30,578 nucleotides of DNA from NCBI GenBank assembly GCA_964471755.1, contig CAYYJM010000046.1, forward strand, positions 1 through 30,578, written 5' to 3'. Of the stretch, positions 22,400 through 30,578 are shown piece by piece (the stretch's first letter is position 1; the number at the start of each line of letters is the position of its first letter). The stretch comes from CAYYJM01 sp964471755 (GTDB taxonomy: Bacteria; Planctomycetota; Planctomycetia; Gemmatales; Gemmataceae). The notes beneath the pieces are model-generated. The model had not been told where the DNA came from, did not search any database, and was given only the letters and a program-made list of their open reading frames with translations. A program made the position numbers and the translations under genes.

Positions 22400-23788
22400 A
22401 TGAGCCGATATTTTCTGCTGATCGTGCTGCTGCTTCTGGGCTGTGGCGTCGGAGCTGATCCCGGCCCGAAGCCGGAGGCGAAGTCCGGCCCCGACGCTGC
22501 TCTACCGAAGGATCTGCGTACCCGTACCGATGGTGACGACTGGCCCGGCTTCCTGGGCCCCACCGGCGACAGCGTCTCGCGTGAGAAGGGCATCCTGACG
22601 CGCTGGCCGAAGGAAGGGCCGCGCATCGTCTGGCAGATGGAGGTGGCCGAGGGCTACGGCATGCCGAGCATCTCACGCGGCCGACTCTTTCTCTTCGATC
22701 GCCTGCGGAACTCGGCTCGTCTGCGGGCGTTCACCAGCGAGACGGGCAAGCCGCTCTGGGAGTTCACCTACCCGACCGAGTACCGCGACCATTACAACTA
22801 CAGTGGCGGCCCGCGCTGTTGTCCCGTGGTCGATGGCGATCGCGTCTACATCTACGGTCCCGAGGGCCTGCTCCACTGCGTCCGTGTCACGGACGGCAAG
22901 CTCATCTGGAAGAAGGACGCGACGGCCGACTTCGGCGTCATCCAGAACTTCTTCGGGACCGGTGGCACGCCGGTCGTCGAGGGGGACCTGCTCATCACGC
23001 TGGTCGGTGGCAGTCCCAAGGGCAGCAACGAGGTGGCCTTCGACGAACTGAAGAGTAACGGCACCGCGCTCGTCGCCTTCGACAAGTACACCGGCCAGGT
23101 GAAGTGGAAGTCGGGCGACGATCTCGCCGGTTACTCCAGTCCGCGCGTGGTGACACTCGGCAAGCAGCGGGTCTGCCTGGTCTTCTGCCGCGAGGCCCTG
23201 CACGGCTTCGACCCGACGACTGGCAAGGAACTCTTCGCCTTCCCCTGGCGGGCGCGCATCCTGGAGAGCGTCAACGCGGCCAACCCGGTCGTCGTCGGCG
23301 ATCGCATCCTCATCTCGGAGACCTACGGCCCGGGTGCGGCCCTGCTCGAATTCAAGGATGGCAAGATCCACGAGGTCTGGACCGACGCGAAGAAGGGGCG
23401 GGACAAATCGCTCCAGGCCCACTGGGCGACGCCTATCCATGTCGATGGTCACGTCTACGGATGCAGCGGTCGCCACCCGGAGAACGCCGAGCTTCGCTGC
23501 CTTGAACTGGCCACCGGCAAGGTTCTCTGGAGTGAACCGGACCTGACGCGAACGTCATTCCTGCGGGTCGATGGTCACCTGGTCGTCCTCGGCGAGTATG
23601 GCATGCTCCACCTGGTGAAGCTCAACCCACAGAAGTACGAGGAGATCGCCCGCGTGCAGCTCGGCGGCGATCAGCCTCTGCTGCAATACCCCTGCTGGGC
23701 GGCACCGATCCTGTCGCACGGTCTGCTCTACGTGCGCGGCAAGGACCGTCTGGTCTGCCTGGAACTGATCCCGAAGAAGGCCAACTGA
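22400..23788 (+). CDS. PQQ-like beta-propeller lipoprotein
   Basis: A 462-residue protein with a lipoprotein signal: short hydrophobic N-terminus ending LLLLGC with the lipid-bearing Cys at residue 15. The mature part is a beta-propeller of PQQ/BamB-like blades, seen as repeated blocks of the type GKPLWEF, GKLIWKKD, GQVKWKSG and GKVLWSE, each with a preceding strand pair. DDWPGFLGPTGDSVS and WPKEGPRIVWQ match planctomycete family members. Such proteins are exported scaffolds; a few bind PQQ, which is not evident here. The DUF1549/1553 gene starts 10 bases after its stop, so the two are co-transcribed. The ribosome-binding site is weak. Confidence 0.9.
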   Translation: MSRYFLLIVLLLLGCGVGADPGPKPEAKSGPDAALPKDLRTRTDGDDWPGFLGPTGDSVSREKGILTRWPKEGPRIVWQMEVAEGYGMPSISRGRLFLFDRLRNSARLRAFTSETGKPLWEFTYPTEYRDHYNYSGGPRCCPVVDGDRVYIYGPEGLLHCVRVTDGKLIWKKDATADFGVIQNFFGTGGTPVVEGDLLITLVGGSPKGSNEVAFDELKSNGTALVAFDKYTGQVKWKSGDDLAGYSSPRVVTLGKQRVCLVFCREALHGFDPTTGKELFAFPWRARILESVNAANPVVVGDRILISETYGPGAALLEFKDGKIHEVWTDAKKGRDKSLQAHWATPIHVDGHVYGCSGRHPENAELRCLELATGKVLWSEPDLTRTSFLRVDGHLVVLGEYGMLHLVKLNPQKYEEIARVQLGGDQPLLQYPCWAAPILSHGLLYVRGKDRLVCLELIPKKAN

Positions 23789-23798
23789 ACGAGGGGAC

Positions 23799-26700
23799 AT
23801 GATGAAGCGTGGCGTGACGTTGGCTCTTCTGCTGCTCGGCGTGATCGTCCTCCCGGGGAGTGCCGTGGAACCGGCCGAGCCGTCGGCCGAGGGAGTCGAG
23901 TTCTTCGAGAAGAAGATTCGCCCACTGCTGACGGCGCAGTGTCATTCCTGCCACAGTTCCGGCAAGAAGGTCCGTGGCGGCCTCCTGCTCGACAGCCGTG
24001 ATGGCTTCCACAAGGGCGGTGACAGCGGTCCTGCCATCGTGCCCGGCGAGCCGGAGAAGAGCCGGCTCATCCACGCTATCCGCTACACCGATGAACTGCG
24101 CATGCCGCCGCGGAACAAGCTCCCCGACGAGGCCATCGCCGACCTGACGGCCTGGGTCAAGATGGGAGCCCCCTGGCCGAAGGACGCCAAGGCCATCGTC
24201 ACGAAGGATCGCGCCTTCGACCTCGAAGCCCTCAAGAAACACTGGGCCTTTCAGCCGGTTCGCCGACCAGCCGTGCCGAACCTCCGAACGACAACGATGC
24301 CCATCCGGAATCCGCTCGATGCGTTCATCCTCGCCCGTCTGGAGAAGGAGGGACTGAAGCCGGCCTCGCCGTGCGAACCGCGAGTCTGGCTGCGGCGCGT
24401 CACGTTCGACCTGACCGGCCTGCCGCCGACGCTGGCGGAGATCGCCGACTTCGAGCAGGCCACGGCACGCGATCCGGAGATGGCCCGCATCCGCGTGGTC
24501 GATCGGCTGCTTGCCGCGCCGGCCTACGGCGAACGCTGGGGCCGTCACTGGCTCGACCTGATGCGCTTCGCCGAGACCAGCGGCCACGAGTTCGACTTCG
24601 ACATTCCCGAGGCGTTCGGCTACCGCGACTACGTCATCCGGGCCTTCAATCAGGACGTGCCCTACGATCAGTTCGTCCGCGAACACCTGGCCGGCGATCT
24701 GCTGACAGAGCCACGACACCGCCCGGACACCGGCACGAACGAGTCGATCCTCGGCACCGGCTTCTGGTTCCTGGGCGAGTCGAAGCATTCGCCAGTGGAC
24801 ATTCGCGGTGACGGGGCTGACCGCCGTGACAACATGATCGATGTCTTCGGCAAGACGTTCCTCGGCCTGACGGTCGCCTGCGCCCGCTGCCATGATCACA
24901 AGTTCGACCCGATCCCGACGGCGGACTACTACGCCCTCGTCGGCTACCTGCAAAGTTCGCGTTACGAGCGGGTCTTCATCGATCCGCCGGAGACGTTCGC
25001 CGGCCCGGTCCAGGAGATCCGCGACCTGCGGACGAAGGCGGCGACCCTGGCACGCGAGCAGACTGCGAAGGTCCTCGACGATCGTCTGCAACGTCTGCCC
25101 GCAACCCTGCGTGACCTGCGCGACGGCAAGGCGTCACTCGATGTCGTGAAGAGTTTCCGCGCTGCGGATCTCCACCGACCCGAGCATCCCCTCCACCTCT
25201 GGGGCATTCTCGGCGGAAGCAAGGACGCCCAGACCTTCGCCGCCGCCCGGCAGCGTCTTCTGGATCGCCCGGCCCTCCGCCGGGACGACGCTGCCTACGA
25301 GACGTTCACGCCGGAAGGGTACGCTCGCTGGTATCGCACCGGCTTCGCCTTCGAGCCGACACCGACCGGGCCGCTCGACGTGGTCCTGGCTCCTGACAGG
25401 CCGGCGTCAGTGGTGCGTCTGCGCGGTCCCCAGACCTGCGACAGTGGCGTCCTTTCCAACCGGCTGGAAGGGGCGATCCGTTCGCCGAGTTTCGTCATCG
25501 AGCGGGATCACATCCTCTACCGCGTCGCCGGCAAGGGTGCCCGCGTCAACCTGATCATCGACGGCTTCCAGCAGATCCGCGACCCGATCTACGGCGGCCT
25601 CACCTTCCGGGTCGATCATGGCGACGACTGGCGCTGGCACCAGCAGAACGTCTCGATGTGGAAGGGCCTGCGTGCGTACATCGAGGTTCTCGATGAGGGG
25701 GATGGTTTCGCCGCCCTCGACCGGGTTCTCTTCTCGAACGCCGGGCCGCCGCCGGTCGGTCTCAATCCGGTGATGCAACGTCTGCTTCAGGACGAGAGCC
25801 TGACCTCGTCGGATCGCCTGGCCGAGTGTCTGGGCGAGGTGCTTCGCGACGTCGTCCGCGACTGGCAACGGGGTGACATCGACGCCGACGAGGCGGCCCT
25901 GCTCAATGGCCTGTTGCACAATCCGCTCCTGGCCGCACTCGGTCGAGACGAGAAGGCCGACACCGACCTGGCCGGCCTCGCGCGTCAGATCCAGGAACGG
26001 GAGGCGAAGTTGCCCCGACCGCGCCGCGGTCTGGGTCTCTGCGACGGTTCCGGCGTCGATGAGTGCGTCTACATTCGCGGCAATCACAAGAACCTCGGCC
26101 CGGCCGTGCCGCGTCACTTCCTCGTCGCCCTGAGCAAACCGGAGCAGACGCCACACGCACGCGGCAGTGGCCGACTCGAACTCGCTGACCGTCTTCTGTC
26201 ACCAACCAATCCCCTGACGGCGCGGGTGATCGTCAACCGACTCTGGCACCACCACTTCGGCCGGGGTCTCGTCGCCAGTGTCGATAATCTCGGCATCCAG
26301 GGCGAACCGCCGACGTATCCCGCCTTGCTCGACTGGCTGGCCGACGAATTCGTCCGGCAGGGCTGGAGCCTGAAGGCGATGCATCGCCTGATGGTCCTCT
26401 CGGCGACCTACCAGATGAGCAGTCGCGGCGATGCCACGGCCGAGGCGAAGGACCCGGCCAACCACCTCTGGCACCGGATGCCGGTTCGGCGGTTGGAGGC
26501 CGAGGCCATCCGCGACGCGATGCTCGCCCTGTCCGGCCGACTCGATCGGCGGATGTACGGTCGGGGGCCGAATCCGTTTTTGACCGAACACATGCAGGGT
26601 CGGGGCCGACCGGGTTCAGGCCCGCTGGACGGCGACGGTCGGAGGAGTCTCTATCTGAACGTCCGGCGAAACTTCCTCAATCCGCTCTTCCTGGCGTTCG

Positions 26701-27029
26701 ACTACCCGGTGCCGTTCTCGTCGATGGGTCGGCGGTCGGTATCGAACGTCCCTGCACAGGCCCTGACGTTGCTGAACAACCCGTTCGTCGTTCAGGAAGC
26801 CCGTCGCTGGGCCGAGCGTACGCTGGCGATTCCGGGCACGATTGATGCGCGACTGACGCACATGTATCAGTCCGCGTTCGGCCGGACACCAACGGCGACA
26901 GAACTCGCCGATGCCCGTGGCTTCCTGACGGCCCAGGCACAGGAGTACGGCAAATCGGACGACGTGCGCGCCTGGGCGGACCTGGCCCATGTGCTGTTCA
27001 ACGTGAAAGAGTTCATCTTCGTGGAGTGA
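23799..27029 (+). CDS. PSD1/DUF1549/DUF1553 domain protein with N-terminal cytochrome c motif
   Basis: A 1076-residue exported protein. After a signal peptide (about 1-22) comes the planctomycete cytochrome domain (PSD1) with C48-H-S-C51-H52, and IVPGEPEKSRLIHAIRY, MPPRNKLPDE typical of that domain. DUF1549 spans roughly 165-370 (LDAFILARLEKEGL, LTGLPPTLAEIADF, FGKTFLGLTVACARCHDHKFDP with a second C-x2-C-H at 361-365). A beta-rich insert follows, then DUF1553 at about 795-1060 (LADRLLSPTNPLTARVIVNR, HHFGRGLVASVDNLG, LNVRRNFLNPLFLAFDYP). These proteins are abundant in planctomycetes, usually paired with DUF1501 genes as here; they are thought to act in the periplasm, and their reaction is unknown. 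It forms an operon with both neighbours. Confidence 0.95.
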   Translation: MMKRGVTLALLLLGVIVLPGSAVEPAEPSAEGVEFFEKKIRPLLTAQCHSCHSSGKKVRGGLLLDSRDGFHKGGDSGPAIVPGEPEKSRLIHAIRYTDELRMPPRNKLPDEAIADLTAWVKMGAPWPKDAKAIVTKDRAFDLEALKKHWAFQPVRRPAVPNLRTTTMPIRNPLDAFILARLEKEGLKPASPCEPRVWLRRVTFDLTGLPPTLAEIADFEQATARDPEMARIRVVDRLLAAPAYGERWGRHWLDLMRFAETSGHEFDFDIPEAFGYRDYVIRAFNQDVPYDQFVREHLAGDLLTEPRHRPDTGTNESILGTGFWFLGESKHSPVDIRGDGADRRDNMIDVFGKTFLGLTVACARCHDHKFDPIPTADYYALVGYLQSSRYERVFIDPPETFAGPVQEIRDLRTKAATLAREQTAKVLDDRLQRLPATLRDLRDGKASLDVVKSFRAADLHRPEHPLHLWGILGGSKDAQTFAAARQRLLDRPALRRDDAAYETFTPEGYARWYRTGFAFEPTPTGPLDVVLAPDRPASVVRLRGPQTCDSGVLSNRLEGAIRSPSFVIERDHILYRVAGKGARVNLIIDGFQQIRDPIYGGLTFRVDHGDDWRWHQQNVSMWKGLRAYIEVLDEGDGFAALDRVLFSNAGPPPVGLNPVMQRLLQDESLTSSDRLAECLGEVLRDVVRDWQRGDIDADEAALLNGLLHNPLLAALGRDEKADTDLAGLARQIQEREAKLPRPRRGLGLCDGSGVDECVYIRGNHKNLGPAVPRHFLVALSKPEQTPHARGSGRLELADRLLSPTNPLTARVIVNRLWHHHFGRGLVASVDNLGIQGEPPTYPALLDWLADEFVRQGWSLKAMHRLMVLSATYQMSSRGDATAEAKDPANHLWHRMPVRRLEAEAIRDAMLALSGRLDRRMYGRGPNPFLTEHMQGRGRPGSGPLDGDGRRSLYLNVRRNFLNPLFLAFDYPVPFSSMGRRSVSNVPAQALTLLNNPFVVQEARRWAERTLAIPGTIDARLTHMYQSAFGRTPTATELADARGFLTAQAQEYGKSDDVRAWADLAHVLFNVKEFIFVE

Positions 27030-27039
27030 GGGCGAGACC

Positions 27040-28467
27040 ATGCACTGTCACCGCTATCAACCGGCCGCCCTCACCCGACGGGAGATGCTCCAGCGCTGCG
27101 CCAGCGGCTTCGGGGCCGTCGCTCTCGCCGCCCTGCTCGGCGAACAGGCCGCAGCCGAGAATGTCACCATCGATCCGAAGAACCCACTCGCGCCGCGTCC
27201 GCCGCACTTCAAGGCCCGGGCGAAGAGCATCATCTTTCTCTACATGGACGGCGGGCCGTCTCAGGTCGATACCTTCGACCCGAAGCCGCTCCTGGCTCGC
27301 GAACACGGCAAGCCGATCAAGATGAAGGTCGAACCGACCCAGTTCAACAACATCGGCAACGTGCTGAAATCGCCCTGGCCGTTCAAGCAGTATGGTCAGA
27401 GCGGCATCCCCGTCAGCGACCTGTTCCCGCACGTCGCCACCTGTGTCGATGACCTGGCCATCGTTCGTTCGATGGTGTCGAACTTCTCCGAACACACCAA
27501 CGCGAACTACTTCCTCCATTCGGGGAGTGGTCAGCAGGGTCGGCCGAGCATGGGAGCATGGGCGACCTACGGCCTCGGCAGTGAGTGCAACAACCTGCCC
27601 GGCTTCGTCGTCCTGGGCAGCGGCATGATTCCGCCGGGCGGCCTGGACTGCTTCTCCAATGGCTTCCTGCCCGCCTCGTTCCAGGGCTCCGTCTTCCAGC
27701 GCGGCGGCCAGCCGGTCGCTGATCTCAGGCCGACCGAGCCAAACGAGCGGCTTCAGAAAGCCAAGCTCGGCCTGCTCCACAAACTCGACGCCGGCGTCGT
27801 CGGCCGTTACGGCACCGACGACCAACTGGAGGCCGCCATCGCCAACTACGAACTGGCCTTCCGCATGCAGACCGCCGTGCCGCAACTCATGGACCTGGCC
27901 GGAGAAACGAAGGCGACGAAGGACCTCTACGGCATCGACGAGAGGGCCACTGACGCATACGGTCGCCAGTGTCTGCTTGCACGCCGACTCGTCGAGCGTG
28001 GCGTGCGCTTCGTCGAACTGCTCTGTCAGAACCTCGGCCACGATCGCTGGGACCAGCACGGCAATCTGAAACGCGGTCATGAAGACAACGCTCGCGCCGT
28101 CGATAAACCGATCGCCGGCCTGCTGAAGGACCTCAAGGCGAAGGGCCTGCTCGACTCGACGCTCGTCGTCTGGGCCGGCGAGTTCGGCCGGACACCGATG
28201 GCCCAGGGTTCCAACGGTCGGGACCACAACCCGTTCGGCTTCTCGATCTGGCTGGCCGGCGGGGGCATCAAGGGCGGCACCATCCACGGCGCGACCGACG
28301 AGTACGGTTACCACGCCGTCGAGGGCAAGGTCGAGATCCACGACCTGCACGCGACCATGCTCCACCTTCTCGGCCTCGACCACAAACGCGCGACCTTCCG
28401 TTTCGGCGGCCGGGACATGCGCTTGACCGACGTTCACGGCGAACTCATCGAATCGATTTTGGCCTGA
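27040..28467 (+). CDS. DUF1501 family exported protein
   Basis: A 475-residue protein starting 10 bases after the DUF1553 stop. The N-terminus has a twin-arginine-like signal (LTRREMLQRCASGFGAVALAALLG), suggesting folded export. The family pattern is clear: IIFLYMDGGPSQVDTFDPK, SMVSNFSEHTNANYFLHSG, PSMGAWATYGLGSE, VRFVELLCQN, VVWAGEFGRTPMAQ and NGRDHNPFGFSIWLAGGG. The fold resembles alkaline-phosphatase/sulfatase relatives (metal-binding D-G near the N-terminus and a GRDH motif late). It nearly always accompanies DUF1549/1553 proteins in planctomycetes; the enzyme activity is not established. Confidence 0.95.
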   Translation: MHCHRYQPAALTRREMLQRCASGFGAVALAALLGEQAAAENVTIDPKNPLAPRPPHFKARAKSIIFLYMDGGPSQVDTFDPKPLLAREHGKPIKMKVEPTQFNNIGNVLKSPWPFKQYGQSGIPVSDLFPHVATCVDDLAIVRSMVSNFSEHTNANYFLHSGSGQQGRPSMGAWATYGLGSECNNLPGFVVLGSGMIPPGGLDCFSNGFLPASFQGSVFQRGGQPVADLRPTEPNERLQKAKLGLLHKLDAGVVGRYGTDDQLEAAIANYELAFRMQTAVPQLMDLAGETKATKDLYGIDERATDAYGRQCLLARRLVERGVRFVELLCQNLGHDRWDQHGNLKRGHEDNARAVDKPIAGLLKDLKAKGLLDSTLVVWAGEFGRTPMAQGSNGRDHNPFGFSIWLAGGGIKGGTIHGATDEYGYHAVEGKVEIHDLHATMLHLLGLDHKRATFRFGGRDMRLTDVHGELIESILA

Positions 28468-28611
28468 CCACGAGAGCGACCCGGCATCGAGAAGGAGATA
28501 GGAGAAACGACTCCCGGTTCTGCTGTTCAGCGGGTGAGAAATGGTTTAAGATTGACAGTCCCGCTTGGCTACCTACCTACCTCACTCACCTTGTCTGAAT
28601 GGAGAATCGGA

Positions 28612-29676
28612 ATGTCGCTCTCCTCCCGCCACCGGCCGGGTGGCTTCACGTTGATCGAGTTACTGGTCGTCATCGCCATCATCGCCATTCTCATCGGCCT
28701 GCTTCTTCCGGCCGTCCAGAAAGTACGAGCGGCGGCGGCTCGGGCGCAATGCTCGAACAACCTCAAGCAACTCGGCATCGCCATCCACTCGTACAACGAC
28801 ACGAACCGGGCCCTGCCGTACAACTACCAACTGATCGGCGTCAACGCCTGGGAAGCGGTCGGCATCAACTATTTCATTCTGCCCTACATCGAGCAGGATG
28901 CGCTCTACCGACAGTTCCAGATCCCCGCGACGGCCCGGCCCGGACAGCCAGTCGGCCAGGCCATCGGGGATGCCGGCATGTGGAGCGTGGCCTACAATGG
29001 GCCGATGCAGGTCCGCCTGGCCACGTTCATCTGCCCCTCGTCGGAGCGGGCGACGCCGGCCTCGGTCGTTAGCTGGGGCGGCCCCGGTGCCAACTACGCC
29101 TGGTGCAGCGGTAGCTCGGTCGCAACGGTCTGGGCCGGCAACGCCTTCAACGGCATGTTCGCCTATCAGGTCGAACGTGGCATCCAGTACGTCAAGGACG
29201 GCCTGAGCAACACGATCATGGCCTCGGAAATCCTCTCCGGCAGCGGTGCGACCTCCGGGTCGGGTCGGTTCCCCAACGACGTCTTCTACACCAACGACAG
29301 CTACTTCAACTCGATCGTCAATCAGAGCTTCCCCACGCTCGCCGAGTTGCAGATCATCGGCAACCAGGCCCGCACGTCGCCGTCCGGAGTTCGCGGCAAC
29401 AACGGCTCGATGTGGGCCTGGTATGCCGCCGCTCAGTCGACGTTCAACACCGCCGCCCCGCCCAACTGGGAGTTTCCTTCCGCCGGTGGCAACTGCTGCC
29501 CCGGCGGAGCCCATGACTGGAGTTGGGGCATCATTCCGCCGCGCAGCAACCACACCGGCGGCGTCAACGCCCTGTTCGGCGATGGCTCGATCCGCTTCCT
29601 CTCCGAGACCGTGGCGTTGACGACCTTCCAGTTGCTGGGCAATGCCAGCGATCGCCAGGTGATTCCGAACTACTGA
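28612..29676 (+). CDS. DUF1559 pseudopilin-like protein (type II secretion type, H-X9-DG)
   Basis: The start is ATG 28612, with GGAG 7 bases upstream; codons before it in the same frame are leader sequence. The 354-residue product has a prepilin N-terminus: GG-FTLIELLVVIAIIAILIGL, with cleavage after G11 and the conserved Glu at +5, followed by KVRAAAARAQCSNNLKQLGIA. The C-terminus has the diagnostic NHTGGVNALFGDGS segment (H-x9-DG). DUF1559 proteins are highly expanded in planctomycetes and are presumed to be pseudopilin-like surface or periplasmic subunits. It is followed by a small lipoprotein gene 20 bases on, a recurrent arrangement. TTGACA at 28552 could be part of its promoter but no -10 is clear. 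Confidence 0.94.
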   Translation: MSLSSRHRPGGFTLIELLVVIAIIAILIGLLLPAVQKVRAAAARAQCSNNLKQLGIAIHSYNDTNRALPYNYQLIGVNAWEAVGINYFILPYIEQDALYRQFQIPATARPGQPVGQAIGDAGMWSVAYNGPMQVRLATFICPSSERATPASVVSWGGPGANYAWCSGSSVATVWAGNAFNGMFAYQVERGIQYVKDGLSNTIMASEILSGSGATSGSGRFPNDVFYTNDSYFNSIVNQSFPTLAELQIIGNQARTSPSGVRGNNGSMWAWYAAAQSTFNTAAPPNWEFPSAGGNCCPGGAHDWSWGIIPPRSNHTGGVNALFGDGSIRFLSETVALTTFQLLGNASDRQVIPNY

Positions 29677-29696
29677 GCCATCGAGAGGTTTCTGTC

Positions 29697-30011
29697 ATGC
29701 ATCGATTCCTACTGCTGTTCGGCCTGGCTCTGCCGCTCGGCGTGCTGACCGGCTGTGGCGAAGGTCAGACACGCCAGACGATCCAGATCCCGGCGGCCGA
29801 TCCGCTCGCCGAGGCGAAGGCGATCCTGAACAACTACGTCCGGGGCATGCCCGTCACCAGCGAGGCGACGTCGTTTCCGATCCTGATCAACCGGGTCAAG
29901 GAGAAGGATCCGGCCAGGGGCGACCTGCTCGAAAAGGGCTTCCAGGAGATCCTCAAGTCAAGAAAGAATCCCGGCCCGAAGGCCCGTGAGCTGCTCAAGA
30001 AGCTCGGATGA
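29697..30011 (+). CDS. Small lipoprotein downstream of a DUF1559 gene
   Basis: A 104-residue protein from ATG 29697, with GAGAGG 8 bases upstream. It has a signal peptide with lipobox LTGC (Cys20), so the mature protein is about 85 residues and lipid-anchored. The mature part is helical and charged (DPLAEAKAILNNYVRGMP, GFQEILKSRKN, ARELLKKLG), with no recognised domain. It is 20 bases after the DUF1559 stop and likely co-transcribed, which suggests a role with the pseudopilin-like protein. Specific function unknown. Confidence 0.85.
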   Translation: MHRFLLLFGLALPLGVLTGCGEGQTRQTIQIPAADPLAEAKAILNNYVRGMPVTSEATSFPILINRVKEKDPARGDLLEKGFQEILKSRKNPGPKARELLKKLG

Positions 30012-30022
30012 AACCTGCACCG

Positions 30023-30060
30023 ACGCCGTGCTGTCACTATTCGCAGTGACAGCACGGCGT
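30023..30060. terminator. Perfect 16-bp hairpin between convergent genes
   Basis: ACGCCGTGCTGTCACT-ATTCGC-AGTGACAGCACGGCGT is a perfect 16-bp stem with a 6-base loop, 11 bases after the lipoprotein stop and 13 bases beyond the stop of the opposite gene. There is no T-run on either side, so it may act as a factor-assisted or bidirectional terminator, or as an RNA 3'-end stabiliser. Confidence 0.6.
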
Positions 30061-30073
30061 CATGTCGTCTCGA

Positions 30074-30304
30074 TCACACCTCCGGCTCACGCTCCTGTTC
30101 CGGCTCGTTGGTCTGGCGATACCAGAGGTAGACCGCCCCGCCGATGGCCGCCAGGCCGGCCACGAACAGGAACCGCCCCAGGATGTACAACCCGATCGGC
30201 TCCCGACTCTGACTCAACAGCAGCGACGTGATCAGCAGGCCGATCCCGACCAGGCCGCCCAGGAAGGGATTTCCCGGCGGCGCTGTCGATTGTGTGTCAC
30301 TCAT
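30074..30304 (-). CDS. Small two-helix membrane protein
   Basis: A 76-residue protein; the start is taken as ATG 30304, which has a purine-rich GGGAGAGGGA just upstream. In-frame codons further upstream give a low-quality leader. After a short polar N-terminus (MSDTQSTAPPGN) there are two hydrophobic helices (about 15-32 and 40-62) and a charged C-terminus (RQTNEPEQEREPEV). A possible -10 (TATGAT) lies on the minus strand near 30355. No family was recognised. It stands alone between a hairpin and the large inverted repeat. Confidence 0.7.
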   Translation of the reverse strand: MSDTQSTAPPGNPFLGGLVGIGLLITSLLLSQSREPIGLYILGRFLFVAGLAAIGGAVYLWYRQTNEPEQEREPEV

Positions 30305-30377
30305 CGATCCCTCTCCCTGCTCTCCACCGCTACTACCAGCGATGTCCGGGGTCAGTATCATACTACAGCGCCGTCGA

Positions 30378-30532
30378 TCAGAGCCGCGCACGCAGCGAGG
30401 CCGCAGGCCGAGCGGAGTAAGCGCACCGCCACCTGCACATCAGGGCGGAGTAGACGCCCCAAAGCCTGCACGTCCGGGCCTCGGTGCGCTTACTTCGCTC
30501 GGCCCGCGGCCTCGCTGCGTGCGCGGCTCTGA
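30378..30532. repeat. 155-bp near-perfect inverted repeat (large hairpin element)
   Basis: The arms 30378-30428 and 30482-30532 are inverted repeats of 51 bp matching at 49 positions, beginning TCAGAGCCGCGCACGCAGCG. The 53-base centre contains two direct copies of a 15-mer (CCTGCACATCAGGGC at 30432, CCTGCACGTCCGGGC at 30465; 13 of 15 identical) and a small inner stem (GGGCG/CGCCC). It has no credible coding frame. It lies between two minus-strand genes. It is likely a non-autonomous mobile element or structured repeat; an 18-bp piece of its end recurs at 7552-7569. Confidence 0.8.
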
Positions 30533-30541
30533 AAGACTCTC

Positions 30542-30578
30542 TCAATCGAAGAAGTGGTAGCGGATGATGCAGTACAGA
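30542..30578 (-). CDS. 3' end of a minus-strand gene running off the right edge
   Basis: Twelve codons read from the edge in one minus-strand frame end in ...LYCIIRYHFFD followed by TGA (30544-30542), with C-ending codons typical of this genome. The stretch is too short to identify a product, and coding status is inferred only from codon usage and from the gap to the inverted repeat. Confidence 0.35.
   Translation of the reverse strand, partial: LYCIIRYHFFD

Noticed and set aside
28552..28580. Possible promoter with TTGACA before the DUF1559 gene
   Set aside because: No acceptable -10 hexamer was found at 16-18 bases; the CTAC tandem units downstream could be chance, so it is not annotated.
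1..30578. tRNA, rRNA, CRISPR arrays, prophage or transposase genes
   Set aside because: None was recognised: no cloverleaf-like GTTCGA contexts in the intergenic gaps, no regularly spaced repeats, and no transposase or integrase translation.

Overview
The window reads as a draft or metagenome-assembled chromosome of a high-GC planctomycete, most likely near Gemmataceae. The basis is family content: a DUF1549/DUF1553 protein with an N-terminal planctomycete cytochrome domain, a DUF1501 protein, a DUF1559 pseudopilin-like protein, an anti-sigma/kinase fusion beside ECF sigma factors, and a PEP-CTERM protein. A run of 10 Ns at 5489-5498 shows the sequence is scaffolded.

Layout. 1-6167 (minus strand): a pyridoxal-phosphate homeostasis protein (YggS family) broken by the gap, a DUF167 protein, a GH2-like beta-sandwich protein coupled to it by a 4-base overlap, then a large secreted/membrane protein (1177 aa) with its own apparent promoter and a second secreted protein running off the left edge. 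6234-8985: a DUF1015 protein (+) converging on a four-S1-domain RNA-binding protein (-). 8986-9487: non-coding, with three copies of a hairpin-bearing repeat and a leader hairpin. 9488-11182: two adjacent membrane proteins with the same N-terminal zinc ribbon. 11249-15916: an envelope cluster of flippase-like LPG-synthase transmembrane protein, GT2 glycosyltransferase, GT-C-like polytopic protein and CPBP protease. 16177-16818: a PEP-CTERM protein with promoter and terminator, converging on pyruvate kinase (16895-18340, -).

18495-22069: two ECF sigma factors followed, with a 4-base overlap, by a protein that joins an anti-sigma-like N-terminus, a Ser/Thr kinase domain and about six membrane helices. 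This is the most system-like signal in the window. Its stop codon lies inside a 202-bp extended palindrome, beyond which a second, diverged copy of the kinase's last codons appears. 22400-28467: a tight three-gene run of PQQ-propeller lipoprotein, PSD1/DUF1549/DUF1553 protein and DUF1501 protein. 28612-30011: a DUF1559 pseudopilin-like protein with a small lipoprotein, closed by a 16-bp perfect hairpin. 30074-30304 (-): a small two-helix membrane protein. 30378-30532: a 155-bp near-perfect inverted repeat, then the 3' end of another minus-strand gene.

No tRNA, rRNA, CRISPR array, phage gene or transposase gene was recognised. Mobile-element signals are limited to non-coding palindromic elements. 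All family assignments come from reading the translated sequence, without database searches.
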